This document shows, in pieces, positions 7,560-15,080 of a stretch of 64,000 nucleotides of DNA (its first letter is position 1; the number at the start of each line of letters is the position of its first letter). Origin of the DNA: Paenalkalicoccus suaedae (GTDB taxonomy: Bacteria; Bacillota; Bacilli; Bacillales; Salisediminibacteriaceae). The notes under the pieces are model-generated. The model saw only the letters and a program-made list of their open reading frames with translations, was not told where the DNA came from and searched no databases. The position numbers and the translations under genes are program-made. The DNA lies in NCBI RefSeq assembly GCF_006965545.2, contig NZ_CP041372.2, forward strand, positions 1,364,001 through 1,428,000, in the 5' to 3' direction.

Positions 7560-9512
7560 CTACAGCTTGTCGTTAAACCACGTCACAAGCTCATCGAGTC
7601 GCTCTTGTCTCAAATAAGGCTTCCCGCTTCTTGATAGCTCATGGTTTGACTCTGGAAAACGAACGAAGCGGACATCTTTCTCTCGCATTTTAAGGGCTAT
7701 ATATAGCTGTTCGGCCTGCTCAATTGGACAGCGATAGTCAAGCTCCCCGTGCATGATTAATAAAGGCGTTTCGATGTCATTCACATAACGCAATGGCGAG
7801 TGTTCCCATAGCTTGTCCGGATCGGCCAAGAAATCAGCGCCAACCTCCCATTCCGTAAAGAAGTAGCCAATATCACTAACACCGTAAAAGCTGATCCAGT
7901 TAGAAATACAGCGAAGTGTAGCTGCTACTTTAAAACGATTATTTTTCGCAACAATCCAGTTTGTCATAAATCCACCGTAGCTACCACCAGTGACCCCAAG
8001 CCTTGTTGTATCAATCCACGGGTTTTCTTCCAGTACGGCATCGGTGAAGGTCATTAAATCATCGTAATCCATGCCACCGTAATCCCCTCGCACAGCATTC
8101 ACAAATTCCTGTCCATATCCGTGGCTCCCTCTCGGGTTAGAGTAAAATACGGCGTAGCCTTGTGCGGCAAATAGTTGCATTTCATGGAAGAAGGTTTGCC
8201 CATACATAGCATGTGGTCCGCCATGGATCTCTAAAATACCAGGATAAGTTGCGCCTTCTCTAAACCCATACGGTTTTAAAAGCCATCCTTGAATCGATAA
8301 ACCATCTGAGGCCTTTATTATCATTTCTTCAGGCTCTTCAACATGGACATCCTTTAGCAAGTCCTCGTTAAAAGCAGTTAATGGCTTAAGCTTAGAAGAA
8401 TCTAACGACAGCGTATAAAGCTCACCAGGCCTAGTAGGAGAGGACACACCTATTACACCAGTATCTCCCTCTAAAGAAAATGCGTACACATGATTATTCT
8501 CAGACGTTACGCGAGTAATTTCTCCATCTAAACCAACGCGTACGAGCTCTGTGGCGCCATTTTTGCTACATAAGGTGTAAATACTATCCTCATGCCAAAC
8601 TGGCTCAGAGTAAGCCATACCGCCTCTAATATCGCCAATCATCACGTCTGTCAAATGCTCATCGGATGATTTTGTTATGTTACGTAATTCTTTTGTGGCG
8701 AATTCGTACGTCCAAAGCTTTTGATACGTTGCACCTTTAAACGCACGCTCATGTCCTAAAATAGCCAGATAGCGTCCATCAGGTGAATAGCTTGCTTGCG
8801 TAAAGGAGCCGTTGCTTGCTGTGATTTTCTCTAACTCTTTTGTCTCCATATCGAATAGATATATGTCAGATAAAATATGCGCATCTCCTTCAAAGTTTGC
8901 AAAGAGCACGATCTTTTTTGCGTCTGGCGAAAATCCAGAAGGGGTTAAATCGACTGATTCATTCGTTAAAACAGTCGTTGTATTCGTTCCAATATCGTAA
9001 GTAACAAGCTGGTTTGTTGCATCCGTAAGGAATCCTTTTGCATCAGACTTATAGGCAAGTCTTGTTATAACTTTCTTTTGCGACTTCGAGCTTGTTTGTT
9101 CATCAACTTGATCTCCGTCTTTCTTGATTGCAGTCGTAAATAAGATAGTGCTTGAATCTGGAGACCAAATTGGTTTACTGACACCATTTGTAAAAGAGGT
9201 TATTTTTTTAGGTTCGCCACCATGTGTAGACTGAATATAAAGCTGAGGCTTCTTATCATCGTGCTTTAAACCGGTAAACGTAATCCACTGCCCATTTGGA
9301 GAAAAGGCTGGTGCCTCGATACGTCCATCACCAAACGTCCACTGTGTAGCCACAGGCTCATCTATATCCTGCACAAACAAATGCGACTCGTATTCGGATT
9401 CTGTATTAATCGTTTGACGTATGTAAGCAACCTTCCCGCTATGTAAATGTGGATCTTTTATTACGTGAAGGGATTCTAAATCTTTCGCTGTTATCGCTCG
9501 TTTTTGCATCAT
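7560..9512 (-). CDS. S9 family prolyl oligopeptidase / acylaminoacyl-peptidase-like
   Basis: The 650-residue protein has an N-terminal seven-bladed beta-propeller region (about 1-390), with repeated SPDGRY and SPDSSTI type strands of the WD40-like type. An alpha/beta hydrolase domain follows. The catalytic triad is visible as S511 in GGSYGG, D592 in GELDYRCP and H624 in ESNHE. It is probably a cytoplasmic serine peptidase acting on short peptides, since the propeller excludes folded proteins. No signal peptide is present. The ATG follows CTAGGAGGCAGT. It is transcribed divergently from the manganese-binding lipoprotein gene; no functional link is evident. Confidence 0.9.
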   Translation of the reverse strand: MMQKRAITAKDLESLHVIKDPHLHSGKVAYIRQTINTESEYESHLFVQDIDEPVATQWTFGDGRIEAPAFSPNGQWITFTGLKHDDKKPQLYIQSTHGGEPKKITSFTNGVSKPIWSPDSSTILFTTAIKKDGDQVDEQTSSKSQKKVITRLAYKSDAKGFLTDATNQLVTYDIGTNTTTVLTNESVDLTPSGFSPDAKKIVLFANFEGDAHILSDIYLFDMETKELEKITASNGSFTQASYSPDGRYLAILGHERAFKGATYQKLWTYEFATKELRNITKSSDEHLTDVMIGDIRGGMAYSEPVWHEDSIYTLCSKNGATELVRVGLDGEITRVTSENNHVYAFSLEGDTGVIGVSSPTRPGELYTLSLDSSKLKPLTAFNEDLLKDVHVEEPEEMIIKASDGLSIQGWLLKPYGFREGATYPGILEIHGGPHAMYGQTFFHEMQLFAAQGYAVFYSNPRGSHGYGQEFVNAVRGDYGGMDYDDLMTFTDAVLEENPWIDTTRLGVTGGSYGGFMTNWIVAKNNRFKVAATLRCISNWISFYGVSDIGYFFTEWEVGADFLADPDKLWEHSPLRYVNDIETPLLIMHGELDYRCPIEQAEQLYIALKMREKDVRFVRFPESNHELSRSGKPYLRQERLDELVTWFNDKL

Positions 9513-9624
9513 ACTGCCTCCTAGTAAGAATATTTCGACTATCTAAATAATAGTAGTGTACCTTACTATGCCTATAATGTAAACGAAGTCATAGTAACCC
9601 TTGTTACGACTATGACTATCTCGC

Positions 9625-9653
9625 TTTACAAATAAGAAAAAGGGCGCTATAAT
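9625..9653 (+). promoter_or_regulatory. SigA promoter of the metal-binding lipoprotein gene
   Basis: TTTACA at 9625-9630, a 17-bp spacer and TATAAT at 9648-9653. The predicted start is near 9660, about 120 nt before the coding region and just upstream of the MntR-like site. Confidence 0.7.
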
Positions 9654-9670
9654 CCTAAACATAAAGAAAA

Positions 9671-9687
9671 GTTGCCTTAGGGAAACT
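9671..9687 (+). promoter_or_regulatory. MntR-like operator
   Basis: GTTGCCTTAGGGAAACT closely resembles, from memory, the manganese-responsive MntR sites upstream of B. subtilis mntA and mntH (TTTGCCTTAAGGAAAC type). It lies about 11-27 bp downstream of the predicted transcription start, where a bound repressor would block initiation or early elongation. Confidence 0.65.
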
Positions 9688-9778
9688 TTTTTTGTTGATT
9701 CAAACAAACTTAGTTGTGTGCACATTTTAAATGATTGCGCATATAGATTCATTACACGCCTATTATGAGGAGGAAATT

Positions 9779-10672
9779 ATGAAACGTACAGCATTATTTT
9801 TAGCAGGGTCAGCGTTATTTATCTCAGCTTGTAGCAATGAGGACGCATCAAATGAACGTGAAGGTATTTATGTCACAACTAGCTTTTCTGTTATTGGAGA
9901 TTTTGTTGAGCAGGTTTTGGGGGAGCATGGGACAGTTGACTACCTCGTGCCAATTGGAGAGGAACCTCACGAATACGAGCCGGTGCCAAGTGACTTCCGT
10001 AACGTAAGTGACTCGGAGGTATTTTATACGAATGGTTTAGGGCTTGAAGAGTGGTTAAATCGCGTTGTCGATAATGCGTCTGAGACAGATATTGTAGAAT
10101 TATCTGAGGGCGTGACGGAGATTCCAATTGAGGGTGAGGGAGCGCCAGATCCTCATGCATGGCTATCACCTAAAAATGTGAGCTATTACTTAACAAATAT
10201 TGTAGCCGATTTATCTGAGCGATATCCGGAGCACGCAGAAGACTTTGAGGCAAACGCAGCTAATTATCAAGAGCAAATTGATGAACTCATCCTAGAGATG
10301 GAAGAGAGCTTTGAAGGTATTGAGGAAGAGAAGCGTTTAATTGTTGTAAGTGAGAATGCATTTAAGTATTTTGGAGAGGACTTTGGTTTTGAAACGGATG
10401 GCATTTGGGAGCTTAACTCGTCTGAGGAGGGCACTACTGGACAAATTAATCGTGTGATCGATGTGATAAACGAGCGAGAGATTCCTGCCGTCTTTGTCGA
10501 AACAACGGTAGATCAGCGCTTCATGGAGACGATTTCGTCTAACACAAATGTACCTATTGCTGGAGAAGTGTATACCGATGCAGTAGGCTTAGAGGGATCT
10601 GGAGCCGAGACGTACCTTGACATGATACGTCATAATGCCACCGTCTTTAGTGAGGGACTTACCGAGCAGTAA
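9779..10672 (+). CDS. Manganese/zinc ABC transporter substrate-binding lipoprotein (MntA/PsaA type)
   Basis: The 297-residue product has a lipoprotein signal peptide with lipobox ISAC (C18) and the two-lobed metal-binding fold of cluster A-I binding proteins. Predicted ligands are H64 (EEPHEYEP), H126 (DPHAWLS), E202 (SENAFKYF) and D277 (VYTDAVG). Glu as third ligand is the pattern of the Mn-type PsaA/MntA proteins; zinc-type ZnuA proteins usually have His there and a His-rich loop, which is absent. The start ATG at 9779 follows GAGGAGG. No ATPase or permease gene is adjacent, so this is an orphan component. The MntR-like operator supports manganese. Confidence 0.85.
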   Translation: MKRTALFLAGSALFISACSNEDASNEREGIYVTTSFSVIGDFVEQVLGEHGTVDYLVPIGEEPHEYEPVPSDFRNVSDSEVFYTNGLGLEEWLNRVVDNASETDIVELSEGVTEIPIEGEGAPDPHAWLSPKNVSYYLTNIVADLSERYPEHAEDFEANAANYQEQIDELILEMEESFEGIEEEKRLIVVSENAFKYFGEDFGFETDGIWELNSSEEGTTGQINRVIDVINEREIPAVFVETTVDQRFMETISSNTNVPIAGEVYTDAVGLEGSGAETYLDMIRHNATVFSEGLTEQ

Positions 10673-10674
10673 CG

Positions 10675-10703
10675 TTGAGAAATTCGATAATCGTTGGTAA
10701 GAT
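10675..10703 (+). promoter_or_regulatory. SigA-like promoter for the HesB-like selenoprotein gene
   Basis: TTGAGA at 10675-10680, a 17-bp spacer and TAAGAT at 10698-10703, 37 bp before the ATG at 10740. The gene could therefore be transcribed on its own as well as by read-through from the lipoprotein gene. Confidence 0.5.
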
Positions 10704-10739
10704 AAAGGAGTAAATACATTACATCATTGAGGTGAAAGT

Positions 10740-11024
10740 ATGAAAATTACAAACGAAGCAAAAACGTATATCGAAGCACTCATGCAGGAGCATGGTACGA
10801 CGAATATTAAGATTTTTGCAAGTGGTGTTGGCTGAGGAGGTCCTCAGTTAGGACTGGCGCTGGATGCGCCGGCAGAAGATGATATTGTTGAAGAAGTTAA
10901 CGGTATATCTGTAGCCTTTGACAAGCTCGTATACGGTCAAACAGATGGTATGTCGCTTGACTTTAAAGATACGGAAGACGGTGGCGGTCTAATAATGAAT
11001 TCTGGTAGCGATGGTTGCTGCTAA
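10740..11024 (+). CDS. IscA/HesB-like protein with in-frame TGA, probable selenoprotein
   Basis: An ATG at 10740 behind GAGGTG opens a frame that meets TGA at 10833-10835 (codon 32) and continues in the same phase to TAA at 11022-11024, 94 codons in all. Upstream reads MKITNEAKTYIEALM and IKIFASGVG; downstream reads GGPQLGLALDAP, VNGISVAFDK, LDFKDTED and a C-terminal SDGCC. This is the compact IscA/HesB-like fold. The GPQLGLALD strand and the C-terminal Cys pair are family hallmarks, and the TGA falls at the loop before GGPQ, where homologues keep a metal-binding Cys or selenocysteine. HesB-like selenoproteins are a recognised class. A hairpin at 10854-10872 could be the SECIS element. TGA serves as a normal stop elsewhere here (gpr, rsmE). 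If selenocysteine machinery is absent, the gene would be a pseudogene. Confidence 0.8.
10836..10872 (+). promoter_or_regulatory. Candidate bacterial SECIS hairpin
   Basis: Starting 18 nt after the TGA, CTGGCGC (10854-10860) pairs with GCGCCGG (10866-10872) as a 7-bp stem closed by the loop TGGAT, with a G at loop position 2. The distance from TGA to the apical loop is about 25 nt, within the range known for bacterial SECIS elements. A competing short palindrome, TGAGGAGGTCCTCA, starts at the TGA itself. Confidence 0.5.
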
Positions 11025-11028
11025 AAAT

Positions 11029-11067
11029 AAAGTGGGTTTATCCTTTTAGGATACCCACTTTTTTTGT
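11029..11067 (+). terminator. Intrinsic terminator after the HesB-like gene
   Basis: AAGTGGGT-TT-ATCC pairs with GGAT-ACCCACTT around TTTTA, and seven T residues follow. Its position just after the TAA at 11022 supports reading the gene through the TGA. Confidence 0.9.
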
Positions 11068-11079
11068 ATGATGATTTCC

Positions 11080-11238
11080 CTACAAATAGTTTTTAAGTAC
11101 ATACTTTAGAGGAATCTCTTTTTTCTCCTCCAGGATCTTTTTCTCTTTAGGCGGGGATTCCTTCTTACTATTGATCGTCCAGACCTTCGAGGTATCATTT
11201 GGTAAAGGCTTATTCCAATCTTGGCTCATCTTATCCAT
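11080..11238 (-). CDS. Small charged protein of unknown function (52 aa)
   Basis: A 52-codon frame on the minus strand, preceded by the strong ribosome binding site GGGAGGA five bases before the ATG. The product begins MDKMSQDWNKPLPND, has a Lys/Glu-rich middle (KESPPKEKKILEEKKE) and ends LKYVLKNYL. There is no membrane segment, signal peptide or cysteine. I do not recognise a family. The good start context and bias towards charged residues suggest a real gene. It converges with the selenoprotein gene, whose terminator lies just beyond its stop. Confidence 0.55.
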   Translation of the reverse strand: MDKMSQDWNKPLPNDTSKVWTINSKKESPPKEKKILEEKKEIPLKYVLKNYL

Positions 11239-11380
11239 TCCTCCCTTCAAGCGTACTCTTAATAAACTATGCGAAAAAGTAAAACAAGCTTAGGTAAGAA
11301 CCCTATGCTCGCTTCCTTTTTTCTCTTCTACATCTTTTCTGATAGAATAGAAGGTGACTTGATAAAGAGGAGGGGCTCGA

Positions 11381-12352
11381 ATGACGCAATTACGCCCGTT
11401 GGGGAAATCAGACATAAAGCTAAGCCCATTAGGCCTTGGCTGCTGGCAGTTTAGTAAAGGGAATAATCCGATTGGAAAGTATTGGAGTACACTTGAAGAT
11501 GAAGACATGAAAGCGATCATTCAGACCTCTTTAGATGGAGGTATTAACTGGTTTGATACTGCTGAAATCTACGGAAAAGGAGAGTCTGAGCGCACGCTCG
11601 CATCTACGCTCGACAAACTCGACGTACCGTTTGAAGATGCGCTAATTGCGACTAAATGGTGGCCATTGATGCGTAAGGCTGAGTCTATTACGCAAACCAT
11701 TCATGCAAGAATGGATGCATTAAATCAGCGTCCTATTAGTCTTTATCAGGTACATCAGCCATTTTCGCTTTCCTCTGTGCAAAGACAAATGGAAGAGATG
11801 GCGTCTTTAATTGATAAGGGTCTAATTCAGTCAGTTGGTGTAAGTAATTTTTCTGCAAAAGCGATGCGAGAGGCTCATGCTGTGCTTGAATCATACGGCA
11901 TTCCACTAGTCTCTAATCAGGTGAAATACAGCCTGCTTGATCGTTCTATCGAAAAAAACGGCGTACTAGACGCGGCAAAAGAGCTTGGAATATCCATCAT
12001 AGCCTATTCACCACTAGAGCAAGGCCTACTTACAGGTAAATATCATGATGATCAAGAGCTATTTAAATCGCTTTCTGGACCAAGGAAATACATGGGTAAA
12101 TACAAAGGCAAGCAATTAGAAAAAACAAGGTCATTAATTGAATTGATGCGGGATCTCGCTTCAAAATATAATGTTACGATCAGTCAGGTTGCTTTAAATT
12201 GGATGATTCATTATCACGGAGAGACTGTATTTGTGATTCCAGGGGCATCAAAAGTAAAGCATGCGAAAGAAAATGTTGGTGCGATGAGCTTTAAACTTTC
12301 TGATACCGAGCTGTTGCAACTATCAGACGAAGCTTGGCGAGTAGGCAAATAA
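11381..12352 (+). CDS. Aldo/keto reductase
   Basis: A 323-residue NADPH-dependent aldo/keto reductase with the full catalytic tetrad: D59 and Y64 (FDTAEIYGKGESE), K92 (IATKWW) and H125 (YQVHQPF). SVGVSNFS and the C-terminal cofactor segment VIPGASK are present. The sequence resembles the IolS/YccK-like branch (AKR11) more than the short diketogluconate reductases. Substrate cannot be read from sequence. The ATG follows GAGGAGGGG. It lies 16 bp upstream of dapF on the same strand and probably shares its transcript. Confidence 0.88.
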   Translation: MTQLRPLGKSDIKLSPLGLGCWQFSKGNNPIGKYWSTLEDEDMKAIIQTSLDGGINWFDTAEIYGKGESERTLASTLDKLDVPFEDALIATKWWPLMRKAESITQTIHARMDALNQRPISLYQVHQPFSLSSVQRQMEEMASLIDKGLIQSVGVSNFSAKAMREAHAVLESYGIPLVSNQVKYSLLDRSIEKNGVLDAAKELGISIIAYSPLEQGLLTGKYHDDQELFKSLSGPRKYMGKYKGKQLEKTRSLIELMRDLASKYNVTISQVALNWMIHYHGETVFVIPGASKVKHAKENVGAMSFKLSDTELLQLSDEAWRVGK

Positions 12353-12368
12353 GAAAGGGGTTTACATT

Positions 12369-13343
12369 GTGCAACTACCACTATTAAAGTGTCATGGGTC
12401 AGACAATGACTTTATTATCATTGATGAACTATTTGAAGATATTACGTTAACAGAAGCGCAGCGAGTAGAGATCGCTGTTCAGCTTTCCGATCGAAAAAGA
12501 ATAGTCGGGTCGGACGGGATTTTGTTTGTGCAAAAAAGTGAGCACGCAGATGCTAAAATGCGTATGTTAAACAGCGATGGTTCTGAAGCAGAAATGTGCG
12601 GGAACGGTCTTCGTTGCGTAGCAAGATATGTTATTGAGCGTCTTGATTCGAAGGAGCTTGTTATTGAGACTATGAAAGCCGATTTACCGGTAGCTCAAGT
12701 AGATAACCTTTTCGATGATGTCGAAACATTTGAAGTGGCGATCGAGCCAGTGTCATTAACGCCTTCAACACTTCCACTGCTTGTAGAGAAAAACACAGTA
12801 GTAGAAGAAGTTTTGTCAGAGCTAGACGAGTCGTTAACCTTTACTGCATTAAGCGTTCCGAACCCGCATTTAGTTACGGTCGTCCCAGAAGTGCGTGACG
12901 ACGTAGCGAAGCAAATTGGTGAGAAAGCGAATGAGCTTAAGACATTGCTACCTAATGGAACCAATGTTAGCTTCATGAAGCAAGTAGCGGATCAAATGGT
13001 CTACGTGCGTACGTTTGAACGAGGCGTTGGACTAACGAATGCTTGTGGTACCGCTATGTCTGCCTCCAGTCTGGTAGCTTGTTTACTTGAGATGGTTTCT
13101 TTTGATAAACCAATTACCGTTTTAAACCCTGGTGGAATGGTTCAAACACTGGTCACACAGGATAGCCATGGCCAGTATTTTATTAAACTTAGAGGAAATG
13201 CGACGTATGAGTTTGCCGCTGTCGTAGATATTGATTTTGACGATAAAGAGCAAACTGTTCTTTTAGAGCAAGACGTTTTTGAAGAGGAAGCGTTAAAGTA
13301 TGAAGGCTTAAGACAAGCAGCAAAGGAATTAGCTGTAGGGTAA
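12369..13343 (+). CDS. dapF: Diaminopimelate epimerase
   Basis: DapF interconverts LL- and meso-diaminopimelate for lysine and peptidoglycan synthesis. The two active-site cysteines are C77 in EMCGNG and C226 in NACGTAMSAS; the N-terminal GSDNDFIIID segment is also present. At 324 residues it is about 40 longer than the usual 275-285. The extra part is an acidic C-terminal tail after the AAVVDIDF strand, containing EQDVFEEEALKYEG. The start is GTG at 12369 behind GAAAGGGG. It follows the aldo/keto reductase gene closely. Confidence 0.93.
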   Translation: MQLPLLKCHGSDNDFIIIDELFEDITLTEAQRVEIAVQLSDRKRIVGSDGILFVQKSEHADAKMRMLNSDGSEAEMCGNGLRCVARYVIERLDSKELVIETMKADLPVAQVDNLFDDVETFEVAIEPVSLTPSTLPLLVEKNTVVEEVLSELDESLTFTALSVPNPHLVTVVPEVRDDVAKQIGEKANELKTLLPNGTNVSFMKQVADQMVYVRTFERGVGLTNACGTAMSASSLVACLLEMVSFDKPITVLNPGGMVQTLVTQDSHGQYFIKLRGNATYEFAAVVDIDFDDKEQTVLLEQDVFEEEALKYEGLRQAAKELAVG

Positions 13344-13373
13344 GTGGAAGATAACGAGTAAATTAGATTAAAG

Positions 13374-13404
13374 AAAAAGTGTGCCGAGTGGCACACTTTT
13401 TTTA
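13374..13404. terminator. Terminator between dapF and the second aldo/keto reductase
   Basis: AAAAAGTGTGCC pairs with GGCACACTTTTT around GAGT; it works in both directions between convergent genes. Confidence 0.93.
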
Positions 13405-14229
13405 TTATCTCTTATTCATTTCACTTGGTTTTGGTCCTTTACGGATACCGCGATCTAAATTGTGAATTAGTTCCATTTCGTCGTCAGTAAGCTCGAAATC
13501 AAATACGTCGAAGTTTTCCTGTATACGCGATGGCGTTACGGACTTAGGAATGACAATGGAGTTATTTTGCAGATGCCAGCGTAAAATAACTTGTGCACCT
13601 GTTTTATTATGCGACTCTGCAATTCCGTGAACGATAGGGTGATTAAGAACCTCTCCACCTTGCATTAATGGACTCCATGCTTCAACGAAAATGTTATTTT
13701 CGTGGCAGAATGTTTTAAGCTCATCTTGTGCGAGGAACGGATGACACTCTACCTGGTTAAGTACCGGTACAACGTCGCATTTATCAAGCAAACGCTGTAA
13801 ATGGTCAATATCGAAATTACATACGCCGATCGCTTTTACTTTTCCATCGTGGTAAAGCTTTTCTAATGCTTTGTACGTGTCGACATATTCATCAAATTCA
13901 GGAGTTGGCCAGTGAATTAAGTATAGGTCTACATAATCTAAACCAAGCCTCTCTAAACTTGCGTCAAACGCTTTTAGCGTGTTATCAAAGCCTTGATCGG
14001 AATTCCACACTTTAGTTGTAATAAATAATTCTTCGCGTGGTACCTCGCTTTCTTTAATGGCTTGGCCTACACCTTTTTCGTTCTGATAAATCATGGCTGT
14101 GTCGATGGAGCGATAACCGACTTCAAGGGCGTTCTTTACCGCTTCTGCTGCGTCTTCATCTGGTACTTGCCAAACGCCATAGCCTAGCTGCGGCATTTTC
14201 AAACCATTATTTAATGTTACAAAATCCAT
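13405..14229 (-). CDS. Aldo/keto reductase, 2,5-diketo-D-gluconate reductase-like
   Basis: A 274-residue AKR of the short AKR5-like group. The tetrad is D43, Y48 (SIDTAMIYQNE), K73 (ITTKVW) and H106 (YLIHWP). The signature IGVCNFDIDHL and the C-terminal IVIPKSVTPSRIQEN cofactor loop are intact. Close Bacillus relatives (YvgN/YtbE type) reduce glyoxal, methylglyoxal and other small carbonyls; a role in carbonyl detoxification is inferred from them. The ATG at 14229 is preferred to the further upstream in-frame start because AAGGAGTG precedes it. Confidence 0.88.
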   Translation of the reverse strand: MDFVTLNNGLKMPQLGYGVWQVPDEDAAEAVKNALEVGYRSIDTAMIYQNEKGVGQAIKESEVPREELFITTKVWNSDQGFDNTLKAFDASLERLGLDYVDLYLIHWPTPEFDEYVDTYKALEKLYHDGKVKAIGVCNFDIDHLQRLLDKCDVVPVLNQVECHPFLAQDELKTFCHENNIFVEAWSPLMQGGEVLNHPIVHGIAESHNKTGAQVILRWHLQNNSIVIPKSVTPSRIQENFDVFDFELTDDEMELIHNLDRGIRKGPKPSEMNKR

Positions 14230-14363
14230 CAAACCACTCCTTCTTATTTTGAAATACGTGGTCATTATAGCATAAGAAGGATTTAGACATCACGAATTAA
14301 GTTCTGACAGGACAGACAATATTCATTCGCTACTCTCATATAGTGACAGAGAGGAGGGATAAT

Positions 14364-15080
14364 ATGTCATCGATCCTTGCAGCAATTCAAGCATTTAAAG
14401 AAATGGTTGTTTTTGTTTCATACGTAAAAAATAATGCGTTCCCTAAGCCGCTCCGCCAAGAAGATGAAACGATGTATTTAAAAGCTATGGCACAAGGAGA
14501 TGCAGACGCGCGAAATAAATTGATTGAACACAACCTTCGACTCGTTGCTCATATTGTGAAGAGATTCGACAATACAAAAGAAGAAGTGGAAGATCTTATT
14601 TCCATAGGGACGATAGGACTCATCAAAGCGGTAGAATCTTATTCCGAAGGAAAGGGCACGAAGCTTGCAACGTATGCAGCTAGATGTATTGAGAACGAGA
14701 TCCTTATGCACCTTCGTGCTAAAAAGAAATCACGTAAAGATGTCTCCTTATATGATCCGATTGGTCAAGATAAAGAAGGAAATGAAATATCATTACTCGA
14801 TATTTTACAAGAGCAGGAGCGAGATATTGCAGAAGAGATGCAGGCGAAATTAGATAAACAGCAAATGTTTCGTTATATGCACGTGCTCGATGAGAGAGAA
14901 AAGCTAGTCATCTCAAAGAGGTATGGTATTTATGATGTAGAAGAAGAAACGCAAAGAGAGATCGCTAAAAATTTGCAAATCTCTCGTAGCTACGTTTCGC
15001 GAATTGAGAAAAGAGCTCTTTTAAAGCTCTATCAAGAATTTTACCGAGAGGAGCAAGCGAGGGAGAAGCCATCATCTTAA
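14364..15080 (+). CDS. sigK: RNA polymerase sporulation sigma factor SigK (pro-form)
   Basis: SigK is the late mother-cell sigma factor that drives cortex and coat genes. The 238-residue product begins with a hydrophobic pro-sequence followed by YVKNNAFP; in B. subtilis SpoIVFB cuts just before this Tyr, which would be between S19 and Y20 here. Region 2 ([35 protein letters not shown]) and region 4 ([24 protein letters not shown]) are complete. The gene is continuous, with no skin-type insertion. The ATG at 14364 follows GAGGAGG. CATATAGT at 14337 upstream could be part of a SigE/SigK -10 box, but no matching -35 is clear. Confidence 0.95.
   Translation: MSSILAAIQAFKEMVVFVSYVKNNAFPKPLRQEDETMYLKAMAQGDADARNKLIEHNLRLVAHIVKRFDNTKEEVEDLISIGTIGLIKAVESYSEGKGTKLATYAARCIENEILMHLRAKKKSRKDVSLYDPIGQDKEGNEISLLDILQEQERDIAEEMQAKLDKQQMFRYMHVLDEREKLVISKRYGIYDVEEETQREIAKNLQISRSYVSRIEKRALLKLYQEFYREEQAREKPSS

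Noticed and set aside
9731-9778. Longer start for the metal-binding lipoprotein
   Set aside because: The extension precedes the signal peptide and includes the ribosome binding site GAGGAGG; the lipoprotein signal begins at the ATG at 9779.
10740-10835. Reading the HesB-like gene as a 31-codon peptide or plain pseudogene
   Set aside because: The frame continues intact and family-like for 62 more codons to a stop just before a terminator, and the TGA falls at the known Cys/Sec position. The pseudogene option remains only if selenocysteine genes are missing.
14335-14345. SigK promoter (AC, CATA) before sigK
   Set aside because: The CATATAGT box has no -35 at the right spacing: the nearest AC is 19 bp away and the ATA 16-18 bp rule for SigE is missed by one.
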